Both the position numbers and the translations under genes were made by a program. A stretch of 64,000 nucleotides of DNA. It comes from Levilactobacillus andaensis (lineage in GTDB: Bacteria > Bacillota > Bacilli > Lactobacillales > Lactobacillaceae). The stretch covers positions 62,001-126,000 of the forward strand of contig NZ_BOLP01000006.1 of the NCBI RefSeq assembly GCF_016861695.1. The letters run 5' to 3'. Under the pieces are notes generated by a model that did no database searches, was not told where the DNA came from, and worked only from the letters and a program-made list of their open reading frames with translations. The stretch's first letter is position 1. Each line of letters starts with the position of its first letter. Shown here piece after piece: positions 33,530 to 42,845 of the stretch.

Positions 33530-35290
33530 TTACAGATTGTCGCCCTGAGCGCGGAGCAATTCGCCTAAGGCTGGTTGCTGCTTGACGTCAATGTTGTTCT
33601 CCTTGGCGTAAGCGTCCACGGCATCTTGGCCGTACAATTGTGGGTCGAGTGGCATGAAGGCCGTGCCAATTGGGTCGTCGTTCTTGATGACGGCGTTGAC
33701 CACAATTGGCTTCTTGTTGCCGGCCGCTTGTAAGTCCTTGATCTGGTCAAAGACCTGGTTGACTTCGGCGTTATTCGATACCGTAAAGCCAATGGCACCG
33801 AACCCTTCGGCAACCTTGGCCCAGTCGGCATCGGTCAAGTCGACCCCGTACAAGTGTTGTTTCGTGTCGACCTGTTCGCGGTAGATGAAGCCGAAACGTT
33901 GGTTGCTGAAGATGACGTTGATTACAGGGAGCCCATAGCGAACTTCAGTGATCAGGTCAGGTGCGACCATCGCAAACCCACCGTCACCGGACAGTGACCA
34001 GGCCTGCGCATCTGGAACACTCAACGCACCGGCCATCCCAGCTGGTAGCCCATAGCCCATCGTGGCAAATAACCCAGACAGTGCGAAACGCTGTTGCTGG
34101 TCCATTGGTAAGCCCCGAACGGCCCATTCCGAAACGTTCCCGGTATCGACCCCATACGTATCCTTAGGGCCAACCATGGCCGCAATCTTCTTGGTCACGG
34201 CTTCTGGCGCCAAGCCATGACTGTCGTCGCTAGCTAATTGGTCTAGCCAAGCGTTCCAGTTTTGCTTGTTCTGCCGGTTGGCTTTGAGCCAGGCTGTTTC
34301 AGGTAATGTTTCACCGGTCGCAATCATAGCTTGTAAGTAGCTCTTGGCATCGCTGATGACGGCATAGTCGATTGGGACCATTTTACCGATATCAAACGCA
34401 TTGTCGTTGACCTGAATGATCTTAATATCCTTTGGCCAGTACTGAGCGAATGGGAATTCAGAACCCAAGAACAGAATTAAGTCGGTGTGTTGTAAGGCTT
34501 CAAAACCGGATTTCGACCCCAAACGGCCAAACGTTCCAATCGCATTCGGATGGTTCGTTGGAATCACACCAGTTGCCGGAACGGTGTTGAGGACCGGCAC
34601 GTTAAATTGTTCGCTGAATTTAACCAGCTCATCCCGGGCACCCAGCAAACCACGGCCAGCGTAAACCAGTGGATGTTTCGCGTTCTTCAAGAGATCCAAG
34701 GTAGCTGAAACAGCCGCTGGATCGATGGTCTGTGTGAAGGTGTTAGATACCGTGTTCGGCGTCTTAACGGGCTCGTAGTCAATTTCCGTTGCGGATAAGT
34801 CCTCAGGGATAATGACCACGGCTGGGCCCTTTTGCCGGTAAGCTTCCCGAATGGCCTGATTGACCACGTAGGGCAGTTGTTCTGCGGTCGTTGCGGTCCG
34901 GTTATAGACGGCAACGTCACCGAACATCGGTGTTTCATCCATCTCTTGGAAATAGTTGGTGTTCATCGTGGCCTGTGGAACTTGGCCAACCAAGGCTAAC
35001 ACAGGAACGTGATCCATTTTGGCATCATAGAGGCCGTTAAATAAGTGCGTTGCACCAGGGCCAGCGGATCCAAAAGCGACACCGACCTTACCAGTAAACT
35101 TCGCATCGGCAGCGGCAGCTAAAGCCCCCACTTCTTCGTGGCGAACCTGGATATAGTCGATCTTGTCTTTTTCAAGGTACAACCCTTCTACCGTATGATT
35201 AATCGAGCCACCGGGAATCCCGTAAATGTGGTCCACACCCCAAGCTTCCAGAACCTTTACTAACGCTTGTCCAGCAATCATCTTTGTCAT
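33530..35290 (-). CDS. pox: Pyruvate oxidase (acetyl-phosphate and H2O2 forming)
   Basis: The 586-residue thiamine-diphosphate enzyme has the N-terminal glutamate region YIQVRHEEVGALAAAAD, AFGSAGPGATHLFNGLYDA and the FAD-binding middle domain (PLVYAGRGLLGARDELVKF). The ThDP motif GDGGFAMVAPDLITEVRYGLPVINVIFSN lies near the C-terminus. It turns pyruvate, phosphate and O2 into acetyl phosphate, CO2 and H2O2. Length and motifs fit Lactobacillus POX rather than acetolactate synthase. A cre-like site (TGTTAGCGGTTACT, 35434-35447) upstream fits known CcpA control of pox genes. Confidence 0.92.
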   Translation of the reverse strand: MTKMIAGQALVKVLEAWGVDHIYGIPGGSINHTVEGLYLEKDKIDYIQVRHEEVGALAAAADAKFTGKVGVAFGSAGPGATHLFNGLYDAKMDHVPVLALVGQVPQATMNTNYFQEMDETPMFGDVAVYNRTATTAEQLPYVVNQAIREAYRQKGPAVVIIPEDLSATEIDYEPVKTPNTVSNTFTQTIDPAAVSATLDLLKNAKHPLVYAGRGLLGARDELVKFSEQFNVPVLNTVPATGVIPTNHPNAIGTFGRLGSKSGFEALQHTDLILFLGSEFPFAQYWPKDIKIIQVNDNAFDIGKMVPIDYAVISDAKSYLQAMIATGETLPETAWLKANRQNKQNWNAWLDQLASDDSHGLAPEAVTKKIAAMVGPKDTYGVDTGNVSEWAVRGLPMDQQQRFALSGLFATMGYGLPAGMAGALSVPDAQAWSLSGDGGFAMVAPDLITEVRYGLPVINVIFSNQRFGFIYREQVDTKQHLYGVDLTDADWAKVAEGFGAIGFTVSNNAEVNQVFDQIKDLQAAGNKKPIVVNAVIKNDDPIGTAFMPLDPQLYGQDAVDAYAKENNIDVKQQPALGELLRAQGDNL

Positions 35291-35433
35291 GAAAATCGCG
35301 CTCCTTTTTGGTTAGGATGTCGGCCAAATTCCTTGGTTGTGCACCCCGAAATCATTGATTAGTCACATAATAGTCCCCATTCAATAAGAAAGCCAGTAAT
35401 TCTACTTATTTTTTGTAAGTGATTAAATGAACA

Positions 35434-35447
35434 TGTTAGCGGTTACT
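35434..35447. promoter_or_regulatory. cre-like site upstream of pox
   Basis: TGTTAGCGGTTACT matches 12 of 14 consensus positions, about 70 bases upstream of a TATTAT -10 for the minus-strand pox gene. Confidence 0.45.
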
Positions 35448-35480
35448 TGATAGGTCTCGGTTTCGGCCGGCTATAAAAAC

Positions 35481-35657
35481 GAGAGTGGGACAAAAGGCGG
35501 CTAGTCAATGAGCATTAACGTCGATAGACGAATAATCCCGGTTTTGGATTATTTGTCTATCGGGGTTAAGCGGAGTTGACTGCCTTTTGGCGCACGTTTC
35601 CGCAATATACGTTCGGAGCGCACAAAGGGTCTGAGACTTTTGTCTCAGGCCCTCTAG
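35481..35657 (+). repeat. D-type intergenic hairpin repeat, copy 1
   Basis: It runs from GAGAGTGGGACAAAAGGCGG to CTGCCTTTTGGCGCAC, then GCAATATACGTTC and GCACAAAGGG, and ends in GGGTCTGAGAC/GTCTCAGGCCC. A second, shorter copy occurs at 48700-48815 on the other strand. Here the first loop contains an extra hairpin CGATAGAC...GTCTATCG (35522-35561). The last hairpin may stop transcription between the convergent/tandem genes. Confidence 0.6.
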
Positions 35658-35673
35658 GTGTTTCAATTTTAGG

Positions 35674-36591
35674 TTACCAAAAATGCCGATGCCGCAGCAT
35701 CAATGCCACCAGCCCCATGACCCCCACCATCAGGGCCACCGTGAAGACCCACGAGATGGTGTCATTGGCAAATGGTAGCTTGACGTTCATGCCGTAGAAC
35801 CCGGTCACAATCGTTGGAATCGTCAGAACCAGCGACCAAATGGTCAAAAATTTCATCGTGCCGTTTAGGTTATTATTCAGCACGTTATTAAACGTATTCG
35901 AGATGCGGTCGACGACATCGGCCTCAATCGCCGTCATTTCAGACGTCTGCCGGGCTTCGATGACGGCATCGGCCAAGTGTTCGTTGTTCTTATCCGAGAG
36001 TTGTTTGCCAAACGGCGTACTGCTCAGGCCAACGACCATCATCGCGTTGTTGCGCGTCGCACTGACGAAGTAGGCGAGACTCTGTTGCAGGTTGGACAAC
36101 GCAATGAGGTCCTTGTTGTCCGGCGCCTGATTGAGTTGCTTGTCCAACCGATTTTGTTCCGCATTGATTTTGCGAATCGGTGGAATGAACTGGTCGAACA
36201 GAATGAATAGCCCAATTAGCATAAACTCATTGGTATCCGAAATCTGTTCCAGTTTCATCCGTTCGGCAAGCAACTGGTTGACCCACTGTGTTCGCTTGGT
36301 GGTTATTGAAAAAATCTGATTACCCTTCAACAAAAAGGTCACGGGCCGCGTCACGTAGCGTTGCGAGATCTGATCAATGACGACCGGCACGTGGAACACA
36401 AACAACTGCGTATTCAAATACTCATCGCGGTCATAATGTGACCGTTCATTTTCATCGGTCACGTAGGTTAAGATTTCATCGGTCAATCCGTACGTGACTT
36501 GCAGGTCCTGCTTATCGGCGTCAGTCTCGACCATGGTCATCACCCACACCAGGTTTTGCTCCCCACTCCCGATCTTTCTCTCGACAATCAT
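35674..36591 (-). CDS. corA: CorA family magnesium/divalent cation channel
   Basis: The 305-residue protein has a large soluble N-terminal domain, a long helix and two C-terminal transmembrane segments. The signature GMN sits in FYGMNVKLPF at the end of the first. CorA pentamers conduct Mg2+ inward. The acidic N-terminus and extended helix (LDKQLNQAPDNKDLIALSNLQQSLAYF) are typical. The gene is monocistronic, with a D-type repeat after it. Confidence 0.93.
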   Translation of the reverse strand: MIVERKIGSGEQNLVWVMTMVETDADKQDLQVTYGLTDEILTYVTDENERSHYDRDEYLNTQLFVFHVPVVIDQISQRYVTRPVTFLLKGNQIFSITTKRTQWVNQLLAERMKLEQISDTNEFMLIGLFILFDQFIPPIRKINAEQNRLDKQLNQAPDNKDLIALSNLQQSLAYFVSATRNNAMMVVGLSSTPFGKQLSDKNNEHLADAVIEARQTSEMTAIEADVVDRISNTFNNVLNNNLNGTMKFLTIWSLVLTIPTIVTGFYGMNVKLPFANDTISWVFTVALMVGVMGLVALMLRHRHFW

Positions 36592-36974
36592 GGGCTTCCC
36601 TCTTCTCTTGAAAATGCTGTTCTAAGTGTACCACGTCCCCCGAAGCGATGGCCGCACCCGCGCAAAATTCTCCTGATTTTCCACCCAGTTTGGCCGAAAT
36701 TTACGTGCGTTTCACACGTACCCCTTAATATTTCAGTTTAGAAACGGCAAACGGGGCTGGTTATCACCTGGCAATTAACGCCCACCAATTATTTCGGTAG
36801 TCACCAATTAGATTGGCCAACGCCGGCTCATCAAGAAGCCACTTGATTTTCACAGTTTAATTTCAACCAAAAGTTAACGATTGGTTAACTCCGTTTAAAA
36901 TAATAATGGCTCGGTTCATCAAAAAGACGAAAAAAGCCAATCTCACACTTTTACTATTATGTGGCGAAATAATT
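36592..36974. other. Intergenic region upstream of corA
   Basis: About 380 bases carry no supported gene. It should contain the corA promoter; no confident -35/-10 pair or operator was picked. Confidence 0.3.
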
Positions 36975-37012
36975 CAAAAAGACGAAATTAGTCGCCTACG
37001 ACTAATTTCGTC
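36975..37012 (-). terminator. Terminator after the broken marR gene
   Basis: A perfect 14-bp stem (36981-36994 with 36999-37012) with a 4-base loop is followed on the minus strand by TTTTT. Confidence 0.9.
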
Positions 37013-37034
37013 TACAATGTATAAAATCGTTTTA

Positions 37035-37525
37035 CTATTTATCTGTTGTTTCAGTTTCATCCTTGCTGGTCACCGCAGACAACATCTTGGTTAATTGCCC
37101 GATAGTCACCTGACTACCACTATCATCTAAGTCCACCTTACTCATGGTCTTAGCAGCAGTCTGTAACGCCTCGTAGCAAGCAGTTTCTAGCTGCTCACCA
37201 GTTGCCGTTAGCGATAATGGCCGGACACGCCGGTCAGAACTTTGGTAGCTCTGCACAACGTAACCCCGCCGAATCAATTGCGAAATCCCCCGCGAAACCG
37301 CAGCCCGTGAGATGCCCCGACTGTAGCGGATGTCAGCTTCCCCGGGTTCTCTAAAATATGGTGTAAAATCGCATATTGATCCACTGAAATCCCCATTGTT
37401 CGTTGGAAACGGGTAGCCGACTTCTCTAGCTCGCGCTTCAACTCCATGTAGGCTTCAAAGAAGCTCTCCGCATGAACGACCTTACTTTTTGCCATAGTAT
37501 TCATCATATCCTTATCTTCACTCAC
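37035..37525 (-). pseudogene. MarR family regulator split by a -1 frameshift in a G-run
   Basis: The first frame encodes the MarR N-terminus up to AILHHILENPG and then runs into a meaningless tail. Shifting by one base at the GGGG run (37340-37343) restores a perfect recognition helix, ADIRYSRGISRAAVSRGISQLIRRGY. This continues into the second frame (SYQSSDRRVRPLSLTATG, LTKMLSAV). A single missing G (four instead of five) explains everything. It may be a recent mutation, a phase-variable tract, a -1 slippage site or a sequencing error. The rest of the gene is intact, arguing that the damage is recent. The start is unclear (ATG 37507, 37504 or 37495). Confidence 0.85.
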
Positions 37526-37663
37526 TAACCGCTTAGATAATTAACACGATTAGCAATACGCAAAATGGTTGACCCCATAGAAATATCTATATAATTAATA
37601 ATAAAGAACAATTAAGTAAAAAGCAATAGTAACCGTTCTTTTTGTGAAAAAGTTTACCGAATG

Positions 37664-37699
37664 GAAAAAAAAGAAGCCGTTTTATTTACTCCCGGCTTC
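37664..37699 (-). terminator. Terminator after the GH13 gene
   Basis: GAAGCCG/CGGCTTC arms (minus strand) are followed by eight T residues. Confidence 0.85.
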
Positions 37700-37711
37700 A
37701 ACGTCTATTGA

Positions 37712-39349
37712 CTATTCTAGTTTCCGTAAATGGTACAACCGCGCTTCCCACGGCTGAATCTGCGGATCATCCGAATCGGAATCCACCGGCAGATTGGTAA
37801 AGATCATTTCACTCGTATTTAAATCAAATTCTTGTGTCGTTGCGACCTGATTGCTCATATTGACCACAATCAGCCAGTTATCCCCGTTTAGCGTCCGACG
37901 GTAGACGTACAGTTGGTCGTCTTGCGTGTCGATCAGTTCATAGCGGCCCTGTTCCAAGGCCGGAACGGATTTTTTCAGCCGCACGAGCTGTTGATAAAAC
38001 GTCAAGACGGAGTGTGGGTCATGGCTTTCACGCTCCACATTGACCTGTTCAAACCCCGGCGTCATCTTGATCCAAGGTTGGCCATCAGTGAACCCGCCAA
38101 ACTCTTGATGGGTCCACGGCATCGGCGTCCGCGCATTGTCCCGACTCTTTTCTGCCAACTGCCGCAAGACCACCTTTTCTGGGATGCCCGCAGCACGTTG
38201 TTGCTGGTAATATAATCGACTGTCAAGGTCTCTGTAATCGGCAATTTTGTCGAAGCCCGCATTGGGGAGACCGAGTTCTTGTCCCTGGTAGATGAACGGC
38301 GTGCCCTTCATCAACAGGTACCACAGGCCCAGAGCTTTCGCGGAACGACGCCGATAATCGACGTCATTGCCATAGTACGAAACGGCACGTGGCAAGTCGT
38401 GATTTTCAATGAACAGGGAGTTCCACCCCCGGCCTTCTAAGTTAAACTGCCATTTCGACAACGTTTTTCGCAGAGCCGCCACGGGTAATTTCGAATCAGC
38501 GGTCTCCCAGAAATGAACGTGGTCAAATTCCAACAGTAGATCAAAGAATCCCGTGGTCGGTGCTAACCAGCGCTGGGCGGTAGCCATATCGATACCGCCA
38601 GCTTCGCCAATAGCGAGCAATTGGTTGCGTTGCAAGACCGGTTTCAAGGCCGCCAAAAAGGTGTCGACCCCCGCAACGTCTTGGTAATAATCCGTCTTGG
38701 GGTTCGCAACGTTCGCAAAGTCCTGCCGCTTCTTTAAATGGGTCACGCCATCCAATCGAAACCCATCTACACCGCGGTCGGCCCACCATTGAATGATGGC
38801 CGCCATTTCATCACGAACAGCCGGGTTTTCCCAGTTGAGATCGGGTTGTTCCTCCGCAAAAGAGTGGAGGTAGGCCGCATGGGACGTCGCCTCGTAGGTC
38901 CAAGCCGAGCCGCCAAACACAGACTCCCAGTTATTCGGGAGCTGATCTGGTTGAGCCGGACGCCAGATGTAGTAGTCCCGGTATGGACTGGTCGGGTCGT
39001 TAAGTGCTGCTTGAAACCACGGGTGTTGCGTCGACGTATGGTTCAAGGCCAGGTCGATCACCACTTTAATGTTGGCTGCGTGAAGTGCGGCAACCAAACG
39101 AGTAAAGTCGTTTAGAGACCCGTACTGGCCATCAACGTCCCGGTAGTTGGTGACGTCATACCCGTTATCCACTTGGCCTGACGGGTAAAATGACGCTAAC
39201 CAGACAAAGTCCACCCCTAAGGATTGGAGATAGTCGATCTTCGTTTCTATGCCGGCTAAATCCCCGACCCCATCATGATTACTATCGAGAAAACTCTGCG
39301 GGTAAATTTGGTACCCCACGGCGTGTCGCCACCACTGTGTGTCGCCCAT
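37712..39349 (-). CDS. GH13 alpha-glucosidase (oligo-1,6-/glucan 1,6-alpha-glucosidase type)
   Basis: The 545-residue protein has the four GH13 regions: VVIDLALNHTS, nucleophile Asp in VDGFRLDGV, acid/base Glu in AIGEAGG and FIENHDLPR. It also has the GH13_31-type start WWRHAVGYQIYPQSFLDSNHDGVGDLAGI. Intracellular enzymes of this group cleave isomaltose-, panose- or dextran-derived oligosaccharides. No signal peptide is present. A LacI/CcpA-type palindrome lies 28 bases upstream of the start codon. No sugar transporter adjoins it, so the exact substrate is open. Confidence 0.92.
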   Translation of the reverse strand: MGDTQWWRHAVGYQIYPQSFLDSNHDGVGDLAGIETKIDYLQSLGVDFVWLASFYPSGQVDNGYDVTNYRDVDGQYGSLNDFTRLVAALHAANIKVVIDLALNHTSTQHPWFQAALNDPTSPYRDYYIWRPAQPDQLPNNWESVFGGSAWTYEATSHAAYLHSFAEEQPDLNWENPAVRDEMAAIIQWWADRGVDGFRLDGVTHLKKRQDFANVANPKTDYYQDVAGVDTFLAALKPVLQRNQLLAIGEAGGIDMATAQRWLAPTTGFFDLLLEFDHVHFWETADSKLPVAALRKTLSKWQFNLEGRGWNSLFIENHDLPRAVSYYGNDVDYRRRSAKALGLWYLLMKGTPFIYQGQELGLPNAGFDKIADYRDLDSRLYYQQQRAAGIPEKVVLRQLAEKSRDNARTPMPWTHQEFGGFTDGQPWIKMTPGFEQVNVERESHDPHSVLTFYQQLVRLKKSVPALEQGRYELIDTQDDQLYVYRRTLNGDNWLIVVNMSNQVATTQEFDLNTSEMIFTNLPVDSDSDDPQIQPWEARLYHLRKLE

Positions 39350-39376
39350 TACGGTCTTCCTTTCACAACTGAAAAT

Positions 39377-39390
39377 TGCAACCGGTTGCG
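39377..39390. promoter_or_regulatory. cre/LacI-type palindrome before the GH13 gene
   Basis: TGCAACCGGTTGCG matches the cre consensus at 13 of 14 positions and contains a perfect GCAACCGGTTGC dyad, so CcpA or a MalR-like LacI repressor could bind. Confidence 0.65.
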
Positions 39391-39644
39391 GTTACTTTAC
39401 CGCCGCCTTGCATTCGCTTCCAATTGTAACAATAATTATCGCGTTTGTCGGCTGATTTCGCAACTTTATTGCTCACGAAATAGTTCGACCCATGTTAAAT
39501 GTTGTCGGCCAGACTAATGATGGGTGGAAAGATAACGGGGTAGCGGTAACACCCGCTCCTAGTATACGGGCATGTCTAGTTACCTTTTTTAACCAGATGG
39601 TCCCTAAATTTGATTACTTTGGTGAACTAACTAGAAAGTAGATT

Positions 39645-39849
39645 AAATTGGTCGCACTCCGGATTCCAGGGATTCCGCCTGCTGTGGGGACGCTTCAGCC
39701 TATAGATCAGGCTTCTCGCTCGCTTTTAAGCCGCGAAAATCACGCGTCTCAAAAGTCGCCCATCTTGGCAGCTAGCCAATGGCTAGCTGCCAAGATTACC
39801 ACGGCTGGCTGCATCCCTGGCCTCCTCCGGCTCTGATCGGGTGTTGCCA
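39645..39849 (-). repeat. A-family structured repeat, copy 3
   Basis: Read on the minus strand it starts at GAGCCGGAGGAGGCCAGGGATG and ends GGAGTGCGACCAATTT like copies 1 and 2. The central hairpin is replaced by a nearly uninterrupted one, CTTGGCAGCTAGCC/GGCTAGCTGCCAAG. The third hairpin is AGCCTG/TAGGCT instead of AGACTGG/CCAGTCT. Pairing is therefore kept although sequence is not. It lies between the glcD terminator and the GH13 promoter. Confidence 0.82.
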
Positions 39850-39974
39850 CAATAACTGTGTCCTTGGATGATAATACGATAACTGTCATCTCAACTATCG
39901 GAGCGTAATGTTCTCGAAAGAGTTCTTAAGGAATAATCTCAAGCATACTCGCATCAGCTAAAGTTACCTGATAC

Positions 39975-40033
39975 CAAAAAAGTTCCAGTCAATCCGTAAC
40001 CAAAAAGCAGGTTCGGACTCACCGGAACTTTTT
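39975..40033 (-). terminator. Terminator after the FAD oxidase gene
   Basis: AAAAAGTTCCGGTGAGTCC and a partner ending ACTGGAACTTTTTT form a long imperfect stem on the minus strand. Confidence 0.75.
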
Positions 40034-40057
40034 CTAAACTATTTTAACGTAGCTTTA

Positions 40058-41452
40058 CTAGTCGATTTTTCGCTTAGGATTCAACAGATTCATCGGATCG
40101 AATAACGTCTTGATTTGGTGTTGCAGTTGGTCGACATTTTCGCCGAGTTCGGGGTTGTTCCACTGGTTCTTTAACATCCCCACAGCGTGCTCGCCAGAAA
40201 TCGTGCCGCCCAGTTCCAGCGTCTTCCAGAACGTCTGCCGGAGGGCTTCAATGATGACCTCTGGCACTTCATCCTCGTCTTCGGACCAGGTGAAGGTTGG
40301 GTGAACATTCCCATCACCGGCGTGACCGGCCGTGTAGATCTTGATGCCTAGCTTCTTGCCGAGGTCTTGCAGGTAATCCATCATCGGTGCCAGTTGTGAC
40401 AGGGGCATCGCCATGTCTTCCATCAGATGATTGTTGCCGGCAAAGACGGCTGGTAACATGTCCTGCCGCAACTTCCCCAGCGCCTGTTGTTCGTCCGGAT
40501 CAGTCGTGACCTGCACGTTTTGCCCGTTGTATTTCGCCAACAGGTCGTTCAACACGCCCACGGTCTCATCGCTACTGCCATCTAACCGAAAAATCAGCAT
40601 GGAGCCGCTGTTATCGGCATAGTGGGTCTTTTCGTAACGATCCAAAGCGACCACCGTGTTGCCATCTAAGGCTTCCAGCATGGTTGGGTAAACGCCCGAC
40701 ATGCGAATAGCCGTCACGGCCTTGGCCAAGGTGCCCATATCTTCGAAGAAAGCGACCCCCATGACGGACTTGCCCAATGGAATTGGCATTAATTTCACAG
40801 TGATTTCGAAAATGATGCCCAGTGTGCCCTCGGAGCCCACGAAGAGCTGCGTCAGGTCGTAGCCAAACGCCTGCTTCAGCGTCCGGCCGCCCAACTTGAC
40901 CACGCGTCCGTCGGCTAAAACTGCCTTCAGGCCTAAAACATTGTCCTTAGTGGCCCCAAAGCGCACGGTGCTCATTCCGCCGGCGTTGGTCGATACATTA
41001 CCCCCGATGGACGAGAATGGCTTAGAACCCGGATCTGGGGCGTAGAACAGGCCCTGTTTGCGCGCTTCTTTGTCCAAATTACCGTTGACCACGCCTGGCT
41101 GAACGACGGCCACGGAATCTTCCTTGCTGATTTCCAAAATTTGATTCATTTTACGCATCGAAATAATGATGGCGCCATCGATCCCATCGGAACCGATCAC
41201 GGTACTGCTAAAGGTCGTTTGGGGCACCACGGCAATATGAAACTTCCGTGCGGCCCGCAGGACACCCTGAATGTCTTCGACGCTCGCCACCTCGACGAAT
41301 GCCCGAGCTAACCCGGACTCACCGCCGGAAGCGTTGGTGTTGAAGGACTGTTTCTTTAACGTTGCTGCATCTGTTTTTACCGTTCCATCTTTGACCTGTT
41401 CTTGCAGGTAGGTCAAAATATCTTCATCCGAATAGGCACTAAAAACTGTCAT
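40058..41452 (-). CDS. FAD-linked oxidase, GlcD/D-lactate dehydrogenase type
   Basis: The 464-residue protein has an FAD-binding (PCMH) domain with VVPQTTFSSTVIGSDG, YAPDPGSKPFSSIGGNVSTNAGGMSTVRFG and FVGSEGTLGIIFEITVKL. Its C-terminal GlcD domain has YTAGHAGDGNVHPTF and TISGEHAVGMLKN. Members oxidise D-2-hydroxy acids such as glycolate or D-lactate. The start at 41452 has GAGGG upstream, itself read through by a longer TTG start at 41470. An A-family repeat begins 36 bases upstream of the start codon, in sense orientation, so it may be part of the leader. Confidence 0.88.
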   Translation of the reverse strand: MTVFSAYSDEDILTYLQEQVKDGTVKTDAATLKKQSFNTNASGGESGLARAFVEVASVEDIQGVLRAARKFHIAVVPQTTFSSTVIGSDGIDGAIIISMRKMNQILEISKEDSVAVVQPGVVNGNLDKEARKQGLFYAPDPGSKPFSSIGGNVSTNAGGMSTVRFGATKDNVLGLKAVLADGRVVKLGGRTLKQAFGYDLTQLFVGSEGTLGIIFEITVKLMPIPLGKSVMGVAFFEDMGTLAKAVTAIRMSGVYPTMLEALDGNTVVALDRYEKTHYADNSGSMLIFRLDGSSDETVGVLNDLLAKYNGQNVQVTTDPDEQQALGKLRQDMLPAVFAGNNHLMEDMAMPLSQLAPMMDYLQDLGKKLGIKIYTAGHAGDGNVHPTFTWSEDEDEVPEVIIEALRQTFWKTLELGGTISGEHAVGMLKNQWNNPELGENVDQLQHQIKTLFDPMNLLNPKRKID

Positions 41453-41487
41453 ACTGAAGACCCTCTTCAATTATTTTTAAACGCTCC

Positions 41488-41690
41488 TTGGCATTCGCAG
41501 TTCGTCTCCGGCTGCCAGGTACTCCACCCTGTGGGGTAGACCTGAAGCCTCAAAGACCGAGTCTTCAGGGCGGCTTGAAACCTCGCAAAAATCAGCGAGT
41601 TTCCAAGCCCGACCCGTGTTCTAAGACCGAGAAGTTCTCTCGGCCTAAGAACACCGACACAGGGTTCCGTACCTGTCATCCTACGACTAA
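41488..41690 (-). repeat. A-family structured repeat, divergent copy 6
   Basis: On the minus strand it has the same order of hairpins as the other copies but different bases. They are a first stem with GGCCGAGAG/TCTCGGTC, CTTGGAAACTCGC/GCGAGGTTTCAAG, CCTGAAG-ACTCGG.../CTTCAGG, and the shared end CCCCACAGGGTGGAGTACCTGGCAGCCGG split over several pairs. It reads into the start of the FAD oxidase gene. Confidence 0.7.
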
Positions 41691-42004
41691 GCTAATACCA
41701 AGTCTATCGTTGATCATTTTAACACGTACTTTTTGAAAGTACAGGCTTAGTTGTCAGCTGATAACATCTTCTGATCAATTCCGTGCTGTAGCTTGGTCTG
41801 ATAATCCCTTCTAAACGGCTCAGTATCCCCAGATACCTCACTGATAATGACCAGACCAATAAAAAGTGCGTCACGTTCTAGTCCCTGATGGACAAAACGT
41901 GACGCACCAATTTATTTAGTTGATTGATAGATAAGCATGCCCACACAATTGAAGTTCATGACACATTAGCGACGCGAAACCTGATAGACCAGTTCAACTC
42001 ATCA
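41691..42004. other. Intergenic region between two A-family repeats
   Basis: No gene is supported in these 314 bases. A weak hairpin pair TGCGTCACGTT.../AACGTGACGCA around 41866-41910 (AAAGTGCGTCACGTT with AACGTGACGCACCA) could act as a bidirectional terminator. Confidence 0.4.
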
Positions 42005-42170
42005 GACTGGCTTAAACAGCCGGAGGCAGCCAGTCACAGAGTCCCGTGTCGGTGGTGTTAGTCAGCGTCCTTCAGCTGGCTTACAGCACGAGACGTACTT
42101 GAAGACGCGTGGGTTTCGCGGCTTCGGTCGGTCCCCACAGGACGACGTGGCTGGCTGCCGCAGGCGAACC
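42005..42170 (+). repeat. A-family structured repeat, copy 5
   Basis: It contains AGCCGGAGG, the long hairpin GTGGTGTTAGTCAGC/GCTGGCTTACAGCAC with the family's G-G and T-T mismatches, GAAGACGCGTGGGTTTCGCGGCTTC and TCCCCACAG. An extra GACTGGCT/AGCCAGTC stem precedes it. It ends only 3 bases from the stop codon of the convergent ABC gene. Confidence 0.75.
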
Positions 42171-42172
42171 AT

Positions 42173-42832
42173 TTAAGCCAACTTCGTGAACTGCTTGTTT
42201 TCGAGGCGGTATTGGTGGTCGCATTGATCGGCCACGTCTGGCTCATGCGTCACGATGATCACGCACTTCTGCCGATCGTGCGCGATGCGCTGGAACTGTT
42301 CGATGACCTCTTTAGTGTTGTCCTCGTCCAAATTTCCAGTCGGCTCATCGGCCACGACTAGTTGCGCATCACATGCCATGGTTCGGGCGATAGCGACCCG
42401 CTGTTGCTGGCCACCGGAGAGGTGTTGAACATTTCTCGTAGCGAGGTCGGCGCTGATTCCTAGGTCATTTAGCGTCTTCAGGGCAAAGTCCTTGTCACCC
42501 GCATGTTCCGCCCCTGTAATGGCCATGGCCGTTAACAGATTATTCAGTGGTGACATGTAGGTAAACAGGTTATAGGCCTGAAAGACGATGGACACGTCAT
42601 GGCGCCGGTAATTAGTTAGACCAATCTTCTTCAACGAGCGGTCATCCAACAGAATGTCGCCTTCTTTAGGCTTGTCCAACCCCGCAATCAGGGACAGAAA
42701 CGTCGTTTTCCCCGTCCCGGAATGGCCGAGAATCGCGCAGGATTGCCCCACTTCAAATTCGAGATTGATGTCTTGAAACAACGGTTGATCTTTATCCTGG
42801 TACCAGTACCCCAGGCCTTGTGTTTTCAGCAA
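42173..42832 (-). CDS. ABC transporter ATP-binding protein (MacB/LolD type)
   Basis: The 219-residue ATPase has Walker A GHSGTGKTT, Q-loop FQAYNLFTYMSPLNNL, signature LSGGQQQRVAIAR, Walker B LVVADEPTGNLD and the switch histidine in VTHEPDVA. This group works with FtsX-fold permeases such as the gene just upstream. The start is TTG at 42832 with AAGGAGG 8 bases before it, overlapping the permease stop. Likely role: export or extraction of a peptide, antibiotic or lipid. Confidence 0.92.
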   Translation of the reverse strand: MLKTQGLGYWYQDKDQPLFQDINLEFEVGQSCAILGHSGTGKTTFLSLIAGLDKPKEGDILLDDRSLKKIGLTNYRRHDVSIVFQAYNLFTYMSPLNNLLTAMAITGAEHAGDKDFALKTLNDLGISADLATRNVQHLSGGQQQRVAIARTMACDAQLVVADEPTGNLDEDNTKEVIEQFQRIAHDRQKCVIIVTHEPDVADQCDHQYRLENKQFTKLA

Positions 42833-42845
42833 TTGACGTCCCTCC

